This document shows, one piece after another, positions 32,501-41,367 of a DNA stretch of 64,000 bases. Numbering within the stretch: the first letter of the stretch is position 1; each line of letters starts with the position of its first letter. The stretch is taken from positions 1-64,000 of the IMG/VR virus record IMGVR_UViG_3300048583_000157. The stretch is one strand, 5' to 3'. The notes under the pieces were generated by a model. It saw nothing but the letters and a program-made list of their open reading frames with translations. It had not been told where the DNA came from and did no database searches. This DNA comes from a virus. The position numbers and the translations under genes were made by a program.

Positions 32501-33391
32501 TTAGTGGGTAATACCAGCAAGCTTCTTAAGAGCAGAATGCTTGTCGATAGTTGGTGCGGTTGGGGCTGCAGCTTCAGAGAGCTCATCACCTGTTACTACG
32601 GAAGTAGCAGACTCAGAGAGTGCTGCTGGTGCTGCAATAGCCGGTGCTGCAGGAGATGCATCTTCCTTCAGAACACGACCAATGAAGTAATTGAAAGCCT
32701 CTTCCAGTCGGCCAGTTTCAACGTTTGCAAGAACGAATTCCATCTGCTCACGCTTCTTACCGCTTAGTGGTGCAAGAATCTTACCAAGGGTAGATTCACG
32801 AACCAGCTGGCTCTTAGCTTCTTCAAGCTTGTTGATAACCTGCTGTGCATCTTCAAGCTTAGCTGCAGTAGCTGCGAGCTGGCTCTGGATGGACTCTTCA
32901 TCAACGTAAGAGGTGTTGAATTCAGTTGCGAAGGCTTCGAAAATACGACGGCCGAATTCATTCTTCTTAACAACTTCGATGTCTTCACGAAGCTCAGCAA
33001 ACTCTTCAGTGAGACGTAGTTCGAAGAATGCGTCCATCTTGTTTACAAGCTGTTCGAGTTCTTCTGAAAGCTTGTCAGCCATTTCGTGGCGGGCTTCAAC
33101 AAGCTTCTCAGCATGTTCAGCTTCGAGGTCGCGGAAGCGCTCGATGTCTGCACGAAGTTCTTCTGACTCTTCCTTAAGCTTTGCAGTTACAAATGCATCG
33201 ACCTTCTCGATAAGAGCGTCGCGTTCATTCGTCCACTGTTCGGCAATTTCAGCTCTCACGTCCATGGTTACTTCTTCACGAACCAGTTCTTTGTACTGGT
33301 CAACTGCGGAAGTCCACTTAGTGGAGATGTCAGCCTTAGCCTCTTCGCTTAGGAGCTCAGAGCTAAGCAGTTTCTGAAGGATTTCATCCAT
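32501..33391 (-). CDS. 22: Prohead scaffold protein (gp22-like, 296 aa)
   Basis: Very acidic, helical and coiled-coil throughout (repeats such as ELREDIEVVKK, EELEQLVNKMD), length near T4 gp22 (269), and placed between core proteins and gp23 as in T4. It forms the prohead core and is degraded by gp21; several LxE sites are present (LLSSE, LSEAA). The last residues HSALKKLAGITH carry a motif also found at the N-termini of the three upstream core genes. A late promoter lies about 115 nt upstream. Confidence 0.85.
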   Translation of the reverse strand: MDEILQKLLSSELLSEEAKADISTKWTSAVDQYKELVREEVTMDVRAEIAEQWTNERDALIEKVDAFVTAKLKEESEELRADIERFRDLEAEHAEKLVEARHEMADKLSEELEQLVNKMDAFFELRLTEEFAELREDIEVVKKNEFGRRIFEAFATEFNTSYVDEESIQSQLAATAAKLEDAQQVINKLEEAKSQLVRESTLGKILAPLSGKKREQMEFVLANVETGRLEEAFNYFIGRVLKEDASPAAPAIAAPAALSESATSVVTGDELSEAAAPTAPTIDKHSALKKLAGITH

Positions 33392-33504
33392 TTCAGTTTC
33401 TCCTTTATGGTAGGGATTAGAGATCGATTGCGCCGTCTCTAACGGCTAAGAACCGTCCGCTTTAATGTTTGAAGATTTTCAAAGCAGCTTAGAACGTACG
33501 GATC

Positions 33505-33512
33505 TATTTATG
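33505..33512 (-). promoter_or_regulatory. T4-type late promoter for scaffold and capsid
   Basis: Minus-strand CATAAATA about 115 nt upstream of the scaffold gene. It gives gp22-gp23 expression independent of the portal-protease transcript. Confidence 0.65.
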
Positions 33513-33584
33513 CAAAATCGGAAAAATTAGTGAAAAATCAAACACTTAGGGCGCCTAAGCGATCCTGGAAACTAGAAAGCAGGA

Positions 33585-33779
33585 TTAGTCCGGCTCATTT
33601 TCCGTGTCGACAATTTCCTCTTGTTCGTCGTCAACGACTTCAGCGGCTGGTGCGCCACCTAGACCGGCAACTTCTCTCATTTTGTCTGTCATGTATGAGT
33701 GCAAATCAAGAGAGGCCTCTTCAGGCTTGTCATTGATTAGGTTGGTCAACATGCTCTTTAGTGCTTCGCGCTTATCCAT
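33585..33779 (-). CDS. Small acidic prohead core protein, gp67/68-like (64 aa)
   Basis: Short, with a helical N-terminus (KREALKSMLTNLINDKPEEASLDL, in parts) and an acidic tail (DDEQEEIVDTENEPD). The composition and position in the head operon suit the T4 core proteins gp67 (pip) and gp68. The match is by type, not by residue pattern. Confidence 0.5.
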   Translation of the reverse strand: MDKREALKSMLTNLINDKPEEASLDLHSYMTDKMREVAGLGGAPAAEVVDDEQEEIVDTENEPD

Positions 33780-33871
33780 ATCGATATCTCCTTTGATGAC
33801 TATGAGTCATTTGGAATGTGACTGAGGTTTACCCGCCTCGTTTACGGGAACTGCAATGACTTGCGAACAAG

Positions 33872-34147
33872 TCAATTGTCCTTTTCGATTTTAGCTTCTT
33901 TGGCTTTGTCGATTACTTTCGAAGCGATCTTGTGCGCTTCTTCAGCAGCGTCTTCGTTCTTGAAATTGAAGAAGTACGTGCCCATAGAGAAATTCAAGTC
34001 AACACTAAAGCCGGCCTCGAGCAATGCATCGAGTGCTTTTCGCATGTTAGACTGATCTTGGAGTTTGAAGAAGAGGCCGATAGAAAGTTTACCGGCCTCT
34101 GCTTCGCTTACCATACCAGCGAGTCGCTTAAGGCGATCGTGGTTCAT
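33872..34147 (-). CDS. Putative prohead core protein (91 aa)
   Basis: N-terminus NHDRLKRLAGMVSE|A: the xLKRLAG motif recurs in neighbouring core genes and at the scaffold C-terminus, and is followed by a VSE|A site suitable for gp21. The remaining about 75 residues form a small alpha/beta fold (LSIGLFFKLQD...YFFNFKNEDAAEEAHKIA). It lies 3 nt from the next gene. Function in core assembly is inferred from the motif and position. Confidence 0.6.
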   Translation of the reverse strand: MNHDRLKRLAGMVSEAEAGKLSIGLFFKLQDQSNMRKALDALLEAGFSVDLNFSMGTYFFNFKNEDAAEEAHKIASKVIDKAKEAKIEKDN

Positions 34148-34150
34148 AGA

Positions 34151-34744
34151 TTACTCGTTACCGCCGCCATCACCATCATTGTCATCGGTGATAGCTGGCT
34201 TACCAACAACAGCTTTTTCGTCTGCGGTTGATTCCTTTACGCCGTCAGTATGACCGGCTGCATAGACCTTGAGAAGCAGTGCTGCAAGCTTGTCTTCGTC
34301 TGGAATACCGCTCTTGAGTAGTTTGGCGGCCATCTTCTGAACGATGGATGGGAGATCGTCTTCCTCCTCTTTCTCGCCTTTTTCTTCCTTACCCTCGTCT
34401 TCGTCTTCTTCGCCGTCTTCGTCATCCTTCTTCTTTTCAAGAAGTGGAAGACCGGCAGCGTTACGAGCGCGGTTGATTTCTTCGTTCTTCATCTTGTCCT
34501 TAAGGCTGTCCATTGCCTTCTGGAGTTCTTCTGTGCACTCTTCGTCGCAAGACTTCATAGCTGCCTTAACAGCCTTGATTGCTGCAGCGACGTCTAGGGT
34601 CTTGAGAAGAGTCTTAACGATCTTCGAAGCCTTCTTGGTGTACAGAGCTGGATCGATTTCAGTAGTAACAACTACCTTCTTAGCTTCGCTTACGAAACCG
34701 TCGGTCGAGAGTCCTGCAAGGGCTCGTAGGTGGCGCATATCCAT
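34151..34744 (-). CDS. Acidic prohead core protein (197 aa)
   Basis: N-terminus MRHLRALAGLSTDGFVSE|A holds the LxxLAG motif plus a processing site. A second related element, RARNAAGLPLLE, occurs near residue 92, resembling the start of the 34759-35037 product. The middle is extremely acidic (DDEDGEEDEDEGKEEKGE, about 107-124). It may be a gp67/gp68 counterpart degraded or trimmed during maturation. Function is inferred from composition and position. Confidence 0.6.
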   Translation of the reverse strand: MDMRHLRALAGLSTDGFVSEAKKVVVTTEIDPALYTKKASKIVKTLLKTLDVAAAIKAVKAAMKSCDEECTEELQKAMDSLKDKMKNEEINRARNAAGLPLLEKKKDDEDGEEDEDEGKEEKGEKEEEDDLPSIVQKMAAKLLKSGIPDEDKLAALLLKVYAAGHTDGVKESTADEKAVVGKPAITDDNDGDGGGNE

Positions 34745-34758
34745 TGTGTATCTCCTGA

Positions 34759-35037
34759 TTATTCGGCTGTTAGAATTTTGTCATACAGCGCTGAAACTGC
34801 TTTATGAGCTGCTGTAAGAGCTTTGACTGCTTCAGCTACTTCATCAGAAGCGTCAACGTCGAAATTCTTAGCGGTGAGTTTGATGAAGCTGGTGACCTTC
34901 TGCGACTTGAGTTCATTCGCATGGCTCTCGAGATCATTCTCAAGCGTACGAAGCATGTCATCCATTTCATCGCTGCCAAAAGCATCCTCAAGAAGAGGAA
35001 GACCGGCAAGTTGACGCATGCGATTAGTCTTGTTCAT
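34759..35037 (-). CDS. Putative prohead core protein (92 aa)
   Basis: N-terminus NKTNRMRQLAGLPLLED carries the shared R-x-LAGL motif followed by a possible LLE cut site. The rest is helical and moderately acidic. It belongs to the run of core genes between gp21 and gp22. Confidence 0.55.
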   Translation of the reverse strand: MNKTNRMRQLAGLPLLEDAFGSDEMDDMLRTLENDLESHANELKSQKVTSFIKLTAKNFDVDASDEVAEAVKALTAAHKAVSALYDKILTAE

Positions 35038-35050
35038 GTGAGGTCCTTAG

Positions 35051-35563
35051 TTAACGAATGACATTTTTGGGAGCTGGGTAAACTGAGCCACAAGGCATAA
35101 TTTGAATATCACCCTTGCGATAGCGTTCTTTGTATGGGACTACAGTGTTAAGCGCGTCAACAAGCTTTCTATTTTCGATGTTAGTGCGACCCAGCTCAAC
35201 GTTTATTCCATAATGGCCGGCGCTCTGATGCTCATTGCGCGGCTCATAATCATGCAAATCAACAGAAATGCGGGCGCCGTCAATCTTGAATTTCTTGAGA
35301 ACTGCCTTAACCTTTTCTGCAGCATCAAGAACATTTTTCGGAAGATCAGCTACTGGCAACGAAGATTGAAACTCTTCTTTCAAGCTCTTGACTGCTGCAA
35401 TGTGGGCATCCAGATACTTGCTCCACTCCTTAAGAGTGACGTCATTGTAGCTGGGCTTAGACCACATCCAAAGAATTTTTACACGCTCTGCATCCGACTT
35501 GTCACTAAATTCCGCGACAGACATGCGGGATTCATTTAGCTTGGCAAGTTCTTGGATAAGCAT
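35051..35563 (-). CDS. Putative internal head protein (170 aa)
   Basis: The leader MLIQELAKLNE|S resembles MKLLQELLTLNE|G of the 3493-3927 product. The body is alpha/beta with motifs ARISVDLHDYEPRNEHQ and HYGINVELGR that I do not recognise. It lies 2 nt from gp21, so it is made together with the protease expected to process it. It probably belongs to the packaged set. Confidence 0.55.
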   Translation of the reverse strand: MLIQELAKLNESRMSVAEFSDKSDAERVKILWMWSKPSYNDVTLKEWSKYLDAHIAAVKSLKEEFQSSLPVADLPKNVLDAAEKVKAVLKKFKIDGARISVDLHDYEPRNEHQSAGHYGINVELGRTNIENRKLVDALNTVVPYKERYRKGDIQIMPCGSVYPAPKNVIR

Positions 35564-35565
35564 GA

Positions 35566-36180
35566 TTAGCCCTTGGTGATCGATTCGATGAACTTCTGGA
35601 TTTCGCGAGTGAAGTACTTCTGCGCAGCTGGGTCATGGACCAGAGCTTCAGCAAGAGTAACGACCTTCGTGTTTTCCATTGACTCACGAACAACGTCTGG
35701 GTAGCAACCTGGGCCCGAAGGCTGGGCAACAATGTCAAGCGTCACGAAAGAGAAGTCTTCGACGACGCCCATGTGATTGACGTTACCAGTGCCGCGGGAA
35801 GAAACGCCCAGTCTAACACCACCTTCGATAAGCTCCTGGACGATACGACCAGATGGGGTGTTTAGAATCTTGCACTTGCCGATGGCGTTGTTACCGTCCA
35901 TCCAAGCTTCAGTGATGATGTGCGAGACGTTCTTGAGGTCGATGGAAAGGTTGTCTGGGTGGTTAAGCTCACCCATTACTGACTGACCTTCAGAAATCTT
36001 CGACTTGATGTTTTGTACTGCGCGCTGAATTTCGCTAAGTGGGTACTTACGACGATTCAGATTCTCTTGCTCCGCAGCCATCATACGGCCGGAAAGGTAA
36101 AGATTCTTGAATGAGTCACGGGATTCAACGAGCTGTGCTTCAGCTGGGGTGAAACGCTCGATAAGAAGTTGCTGCTTCAT
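35566..36180 (-). CDS. 21: Prohead core protease (gp21-like, 204 aa)
   Basis: Serine protease that matures the prohead and cuts targeting peptides after LxE/IxE sites. Conserved parts: GELNHPDN with H74, TPSGRIVQELIEGGVRLGVSSRG with S127/S128, and DFSFVTLDIVAQPS with D149. Length is close to T4 gp21 (212). The N-terminal 25 residues hold self-cleavage candidates (LLIE, LVE). A late promoter lies about 60 nt upstream. A second, inactive-looking relative is at 42460-42867. Confidence 0.93.
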   Translation of the reverse strand: MKQQLLIERFTPAEAQLVESRDSFKNLYLSGRMMAAEQENLNRRKYPLSEIQRAVQNIKSKISEGQSVMGELNHPDNLSIDLKNVSHIITEAWMDGNNAIGKCKILNTPSGRIVQELIEGGVRLGVSSRGTGNVNHMGVVEDFSFVTLDIVAQPSGPGCYPDVVRESMENTKVVTLAEALVHDPAAQKYFTREIQKFIESITKG

Positions 36181-36237
36181 TAGGTGCTCCTAATTTGGGC
36201 TTCGCAGAACACGAAGCCAACCTGTAAATCTACCAGG

Positions 36238-36245
36238 TATTTATA
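36238..36245 (-). promoter_or_regulatory. T4-type late promoter for protease and core genes
   Basis: Minus-strand TATAAATA, the exact T4 late consensus, about 60 nt upstream of gp21. Confidence 0.7.
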
Positions 36246-36299
36246 GGAGCACCCAGGAAGCCGCCACGGGAGGCGAGCTTTTAAGGTGCGGGCGCCTCG

Positions 36300-36503
36300 T
36301 CAACGTTTCAACCTGTAGACGAAAGCATCGAACAATGGATCATAGCAGAGTCCATACTCTTCTGATGCTGGCAGGGTGTCAACTAGTGAACCGACTCCTT
36401 CGCCCGCCTTAGGGAAGATAAACTCTTCCACTGTCCACTCGCCCTTTATTGAAGGAGCTACTGGGAAAATAGCATCTTCGGCTATGATAGGCTTAGAAGT
36501 CAT
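36300..36503 (-). CDS. Small unknown protein in head operon (67 aa)
   Basis: It overlaps the portal stop by 4 nt, so it is translationally coupled to gp20. In T4 this slot holds gp67. However, the sequence (MTSKPIIAEDAIFPVAPS...) is a compact aromatic-rich protein, not an acidic helical one, so homology to gp67 is not supported. Function unknown. Confidence 0.55.
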   Translation of the reverse strand: MTSKPIIAEDAIFPVAPSIKGEWTVEEFIFPKAGEGVGSLVDTLPASEEYGLCYDPLFDAFVYRLKR

Positions 36504-38107
36504 TGTGGTGCGGCCTCATCACCTGCTGGCTCAGCGGCCGTGTCATCTGCCACTGGCTCTTCCGGTTCTTCTGGCTCGTCAATCTTGATCTTCTCGCGGT
36601 TCTCGTAAACCACTGGATCGTAAATCTGCTGGATGATGTCAACACCAACGTCATCACGCAGACCGCGTTCCTGTCTAACGAGAGCTTCGTTCATCTGCAT
36701 CTCGTCCTTAGTCAGGCCGAGGAAGCGTTCAATGAGGAAGCGCTTGGAGAGGTAAGGAGTGTCTTCAATGTTCTTGAAGCTGTTGATGAGGTCAGTGTCA
36801 AGAGCTGCCTGACGGTACAGAGCAAAGTTCTGTGGCTCGACCATGATGAGCTTGAACAGATCAGGATCGATGTTGATGCCCGTAACTGCAAGATAGGTCT
36901 TGAACTGCTCGTCGAACACTTCGTCGATAGCAGCCTGGAGACGCATGATGTAATTTGCGAAGATGCGTTCTTCCATGTAAGCAACGCCGACCTTGCCGTC
37001 ATTGTACATGCCGCCTGGGTTAGCAGAGTCCTGTCCCTTCATGTACGAAGTAGGAACTCGCAGAGCGCGGAAGACCTTGTTCATGAAGTAGTCGAGCTCA
37101 GGAATTTCCCAAGATGCACCACCTGGCAGAGTCTCGACGCGTGAACCACGACCAGCAGCCGTCACTGGGAAGAAGTAATCTTCCTGGATGGATTCCGGAT
37201 TGTACTGAGAGTCGGTCTGATCTGCATTGCCGGTGTTAGGCATACGCTTCTGACGGATATCGTTCTTGACTTGTTCGATGTACTGCTTGACGCGCTGCGG
37301 CGGCATGTTACCAACGTCAATGAAGAAGACTCGACGTTCTGGTGCACGAACAATGCGATAGATGATTGCAGCATCTTCAAGCATCGTCAGCTTCTGGTAG
37401 TCCTTGAATGCGGACTGAAGAACTGAGATACCGAATGGAGCTCTGTCACCCATTTCGTCTGAAAGGGTGAAGTGAATCATAGCCGAAGCGGGCGTAATCT
37501 CGATGCTATCACCAGCGTTTGCACCACGACCAGAGTTCTGGCTGATGGTGCTCTGGAAGCTGGATGGACGGATGTGGTAGTTGACCTTGTTGCCTTCACG
37601 ATCGACTTCAATACCGACAACACGAGTTGGGTCAATGAATTCCCACTTGTGAGTATCGGAAGTCTTACGGAAGAAGCAGTCGCCGTACTTGACCATCATG
37701 CGGGCGACGTTGAAGATGCGCTTGTTCAGACCGTGGAATTTGGACCAGTGTCGAAGGGCGGCGCGAACAGTCGTAACCGTGGTGTCTGGGAGCTTCTGGT
37801 TCTCTTCAGTTTGATAGTCGATGATGAAGGGAAGACCAGTGCGTTTGTCAGGGGCAGAGATTTCCTCTGCGATGATGTCAAGAGCTCTGGTGATGTCACC
37901 AGTATCCATTGCATCGTACTGCTTGTAACGCTGATGGCGCTGGCCTGCACCCTTTAGAAGCTGAGAGAACCAGCTAACAGACGAGAATGCAGCATATCCT
38001 GCGGTATTCAGATCCATTACGTCATCGATGTTCGCCGTCGGCTGCGTGTACGCTGCCTTACGTGAATTTGGCGTGATGATGCGCCAGGTGTTTACCCACT
38101 GTGCCAT
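36500..38107 (-). CDS. 20: Portal protein (gp20-like, 535 aa)
   Basis: Dodecameric DNA entry ring. Typical gp20 segments: MDTGDITRALDIIAEEIS, VRAALRHWSKFHGLNKRIFNVARMMVKYGDCFF, IYRIVRAPERRVFFIDVGNMP, LEQ-like EQVKNDIRQKRMPN, PGGASWEIPELDYFMNKVFRALRVPTSYM (all in parts). Length equals T4 gp20 (524) within a few residues. The C-terminus is acidic and Pro-rich (EPEEPEEPVADDTAAEPAGDE). Confidence 0.95.
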   Translation of the reverse strand: MAQWVNTWRIITPNSRKAAYTQPTANIDDVMDLNTAGYAAFSSVSWFSQLLKGAGQRHQRYKQYDAMDTGDITRALDIIAEEISAPDKRTGLPFIIDYQTEENQKLPDTTVTTVRAALRHWSKFHGLNKRIFNVARMMVKYGDCFFRKTSDTHKWEFIDPTRVVGIEVDREGNKVNYHIRPSSFQSTISQNSGRGANAGDSIEITPASAMIHFTLSDEMGDRAPFGISVLQSAFKDYQKLTMLEDAAIIYRIVRAPERRVFFIDVGNMPPQRVKQYIEQVKNDIRQKRMPNTGNADQTDSQYNPESIQEDYFFPVTAAGRGSRVETLPGGASWEIPELDYFMNKVFRALRVPTSYMKGQDSANPGGMYNDGKVGVAYMEERIFANYIMRLQAAIDEVFDEQFKTYLAVTGINIDPDLFKLIMVEPQNFALYRQAALDTDLINSFKNIEDTPYLSKRFLIERFLGLTKDEMQMNEALVRQERGLRDDVGVDIIQQIYDPVVYENREKIKIDEPEEPEEPVADDTAAEPAGDEAAPQ

Positions 38108-38136
38108 TGTATTCTCTTAGTGATTGAGACGATTAG

Positions 38137-41100
38137 TTACCGAGGCTGCCGACCGGACATGTATGCCCAGGTGGAGGGAACCGAAGGGTTGCTAGCTCTG
38201 CGACTTGCAGCAAGAGCAGCTCTGGCTTCTGGAGAACCACCGTCAGCAAGAATTTGTAGCAGTTCGATTGCCTCTGATAGCTTAGTTGCGATGCTAGCCA
38301 GATGAGTGTGAGCGCCTACGTCCTGAACGTTTAGGACGCTTGCAACACCCTCTGCTGCAGCTGCACTATTTACACCTGCAGAGACGGCAGTTACACCAGG
38401 TTCAGCCAGTCCTGCGGCAGCCATTCCCGTTACCGAAGGAGGGACAGATGCGCCAGGGCCACCCATGATGCTTGAACCACCAGTCAGACTGTCAGCATTC
38501 CACCAACCCATCTGCTTGCCGCCGAAGTATGCAGCTGCCGTCATAGGGTTTGACATCATTGCGGCTTCTGCGAGTGTGTTCCTTGAGCCTCTATCACCCT
38601 GAACGGCGCCCACAACCGTGCTTCCGAGTGCGTCGCCGCCGTATGCGCCTAGCAGACCACCAACGATACCGCCAATGATAGTGCCGACTACTGGAACTAC
38701 TGAACCAATTGCAGCACCGGCTGCAGCACCGGCAACACCGCCAGCCAAACCACCAACAGCTCCGCCCTTGGCGCGATCACCCTCTTGAGATGTCATTCCA
38801 CCAGCAGCTACATCGTCATTGATACTGCTCCAGTCGCTAGCTAGCATGCCAGCGCCAATGATGCTACCGACTACTGGGATACGGCGAGATGCGCCCTTAG
38901 CGGCTGCACCCCAACCGCCACCAGCGGCTCTAGCAGGAATTGCTGCTGCTCCACCACGAGCAGTGCGCCCCGCGACAGCACCCCCGGCAGCTGCTCCACC
39001 ACGTCCACCGCCTCTACCACCACGGCGACCTCTACGCCCGCCGCCTCCAAATCCACCACCCATTCCCAGTCCGCGTAGAGCCATAGCAGCTCTTGCTGCT
39101 TGCCACGCAAGACCAATTAGAGCGGCGCCAGAAGAAACGATAGCGCCGAGGAATGCACTATTGATTATGCTCGTCACAGAGTTAATCGCATTACCCATGA
39201 CCGCAAGATTCTCGTTACCCTTAGCCAATGCCTGAGTACGCTCGAGGTCAGCTTCCGTTGCAGCTTGTCCAGCTCGACCACGCATCTGGACTTCTAGTGA
39301 TTTATCTATGGCCTCAGCCTGAGGACCCGACGGGCCAAGCTGTTCCATCAAGACTTCAGCAAGCTGCTGCGAACCTTGACCACGCCCAGAAGCATTTACT
39401 AGATACTGTTCTCGCTTTTGGGCGAATTGACCACGAAGCCCGATAAGCTCTTGCTCTTCGGCGGCTGTTGGAAGTCTCTTGTTCGACAGATAATTCAGAC
39501 GCTGAGAATCTTGGTTGCTCACTCCTACCATCTGAGCAAGAACCATTGTTTTGGCCGCATTTGACATACGCTCGATTACTGACTCTCTAGCAGCTCTACG
39601 CTGGGTGAGCAGCAGATCATTGGCGTTGTCCGCACTCAAACCCATTGCGATGTAGTGATCGCGAGTGGCAATAGTATCTCGTGCGTAGACAGCGGCTCTT
39701 GCGGAATCCATGCCCATGAGAGTAGACTGAATTTCCTGATTAGACAGGAGCTGCGCATTCATCCGCATGTATTCGGCTGCAGAGATGTTGATGATACCCG
39801 ACATTCTCTGCCAAGAATTCATCGACTCTTCCATGAAGCTGTTCATGGCTGTAGCATTGCGAGTGTTGATACCGCCTAGAGCAGCGGCTTCAGTAGCTGG
39901 AGCAACGATATCAATAGCCTGAGCCATTGTGTGGCCGAATTTCTGGAAGGTACCCTCAAGCTGAGAATTGTATGCCGTGAATCCGTTGCCATAGAGAGCC
40001 ATGACTCTCTTGTTGTCTTGCATGTACTTCATGGTGTCTTCGAAGCTAAGACCCATGCGTAGCGAAGCTTCCTGAACACCCCAGTAAGTCTCGGGAACCA
40101 TGGCGACGTTGAAGTCCATGATCTGACCGTACAGCTGACCAAGTGCACCCTTCGCCTTATCAAAGTTTGCGGCAATTACCGATGACGTAGCAAGATGATC
40201 AAGACCTCTCTTGAGGTTGTTGATCGTTGGCATCGAATTAGCGATCGAGTCCGTCCAAGAGTTAAGGACCGTTCCCGCTTTCAATGCTTCCTTGTTTAGG
40301 AGCTGAATGGAATCCGATGCTTCATCGGACACCTTGCTCATCTTACGGGTAACTTCAGCAAGAAGCGACATGTCATTCTTCAGAAGATTGAAGACTTCCA
40401 TGTTGACGTTGCCAGCGCCATCGGTTAGATTGAGCTTGTTGCCACCATGATTGATGTCGAGGTCGGCGCCCATTGCCTCCATCTTGACGGCGAGGTCAAG
40501 CATTGCTGTCTTGATCTTGTTGGAGTTTGGTCCACCACTGAATACTCTTTCTAGGCTGCTACCAGCTCGCTCGACCATTTCTTTCAGCGAGCCAGCATTT
40601 AGACCTGCCATCGAGTCAGCAATCGTAGCTTCCATCGCGCCTAGCGCGTTACGGACCTTAGCAAATGTAGCAGGACCCAGATCTTCTTTCAGAGCATTGG
40701 TGCTGTCATCCCATGCGCCTGCAGCCCGCAGGATTCCCTTGTTAAGGGGAGCCACTGCAGCCGAGAGGCTGGTCATCATGCGGAAATACTTTTCGGTTCC
40801 TTCTTCTACTTGCTTGTGGGAAGCGAGCATTGCGGAACCGAACATCGCAGCATTTGCAGTCGACTGACCGAGAACACTGGTGAAGTTCTTTGCTACCTTG
40901 GAATGCTTCTCGAGATAAGATGCAAATGCGACGGTGCTGCCGCGCCAGTCTTCAGCGGCTTCATTCATCTTCTCCGTTAGGCCAGCATGGCGCTTAACTA
41001 GGCGAGTAGTCTCATCAAGAACCTTTTCGTATTCTTTGATGGAGTTGCCAGCGTCCATGAGCTTGCCGCGCTGGTCCTTGACCATCTTGGACAGCTTGTC

Positions 41101-41280
41101 AAAGCCTTCAGCAGTCGAAGCGATTGCTGAAGCTAGCTTCTTGCTTTCTTTTGCGCCATCGCCGTCTGACGAATCGGAGAATTTGCCATAACCTCTACTA
41201 CCACCAGTGATCTTACCACCCATCCCGAGGCGCTTAAACGCTTCAAGCATTGCACTTTCGAGTTCAGAGGCTGTAGACAT
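38137..41280 (-). CDS. 29: Tail tape measure protein (1047 aa)
   Basis: Long helical N-terminal two thirds, then transmembrane-like and Gly/Ala-rich stretches (LGMGGGFGGGGRRGRRGGRGG near 746-768, and GGLAGGVAGAAAGAAIGSVVPVVGTIIGGIVGGLLGAYGG, in parts, near 855-895). This is the standard build of tape measure proteins, which set tail length and later enter the host membrane. T4 gp29 has 590 residues, so a longer tail would be predicted. The divergent neighbour encodes gp26/gp51-type chaperones, supporting the call. Confidence 0.75.
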   Translation of the reverse strand: MSTASELESAMLEAFKRLGMGGKITGGSRGYGKFSDSSDGDGAKESKKLASAIASTAEGFDKLSKMVKDQRGKLMDAGNSIKEYEKVLDETTRLVKRHAGLTEKMNEAAEDWRGSTVAFASYLEKHSKVAKNFTSVLGQSTANAAMFGSAMLASHKQVEEGTEKYFRMMTSLSAAVAPLNKGILRAAGAWDDSTNALKEDLGPATFAKVRNALGAMEATIADSMAGLNAGSLKEMVERAGSSLERVFSGGPNSNKIKTAMLDLAVKMEAMGADLDINHGGNKLNLTDGAGNVNMEVFNLLKNDMSLLAEVTRKMSKVSDEASDSIQLLNKEALKAGTVLNSWTDSIANSMPTINNLKRGLDHLATSSVIAANFDKAKGALGQLYGQIMDFNVAMVPETYWGVQEASLRMGLSFEDTMKYMQDNKRVMALYGNGFTAYNSQLEGTFQKFGHTMAQAIDIVAPATEAAALGGINTRNATAMNSFMEESMNSWQRMSGIINISAAEYMRMNAQLLSNQEIQSTLMGMDSARAAVYARDTIATRDHYIAMGLSADNANDLLLTQRRAARESVIERMSNAAKTMVLAQMVGVSNQDSQRLNYLSNKRLPTAAEEQELIGLRGQFAQKREQYLVNASGRGQGSQQLAEVLMEQLGPSGPQAEAIDKSLEVQMRGRAGQAATEADLERTQALAKGNENLAVMGNAINSVTSIINSAFLGAIVSSGAALIGLAWQAARAAMALRGLGMGGGFGGGGRRGRRGGRGGGRGGAAAGGAVAGRTARGGAAAIPARAAGGGWGAAAKGASRRIPVVGSIIGAGMLASDWSSINDDVAAGGMTSQEGDRAKGGAVGGLAGGVAGAAAGAAIGSVVPVVGTIIGGIVGGLLGAYGGDALGSTVVGAVQGDRGSRNTLAEAAMMSNPMTAAAYFGGKQMGWWNADSLTGGSSIMGGPGASVPPSVTGMAAAGLAEPGVTAVSAGVNSAAAAEGVASVLNVQDVGAHTHLASIATKLSEAIELLQILADGGSPEARAALAASRRASNPSVPSTWAYMSGRQPR

Positions 41281-41309
41281 GTGTGATTTCCAGGCTTACG
41301 TCAGGTGAA

Positions 41310-41316
41310 TAAATAC
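41310..41316 (+). promoter_or_regulatory. T4-type late promoter for tail chaperone genes
   Basis: Plus-strand TAAATAC about 50 nt upstream of the start at 41368. It overlaps the transcribed region of the opposing tape measure promoter. Confidence 0.65.
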
Positions 41317-41324
41317 TCATACGC

Positions 41325-41332
41325 TATTTATC
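41325..41332 (-). promoter_or_regulatory. T4-type late promoter for tape measure
   Basis: Minus-strand GATAAATA about 45 nt upstream of the tape measure start. It faces the plus promoter 9 nt away, so the two transcripts overlap at their 5' ends. Confidence 0.65.
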
Positions 41333-41367
41333 GCTAAATCAGATACCCCAGATCATAGGAGTTCAGG

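Noticed and set aside
34344-34817. Serine-rich plus-strand open frame
   Set aside because: It is the complement of the acidic Glu/Asp codon runs in the core protein gene.
38819-39235. Pro/Arg/Ala-rich plus-strand open frame
   Set aside because: It is the complement of the Gly/Ala-rich part of the tape measure gene; low complexity keeps it open by chance.
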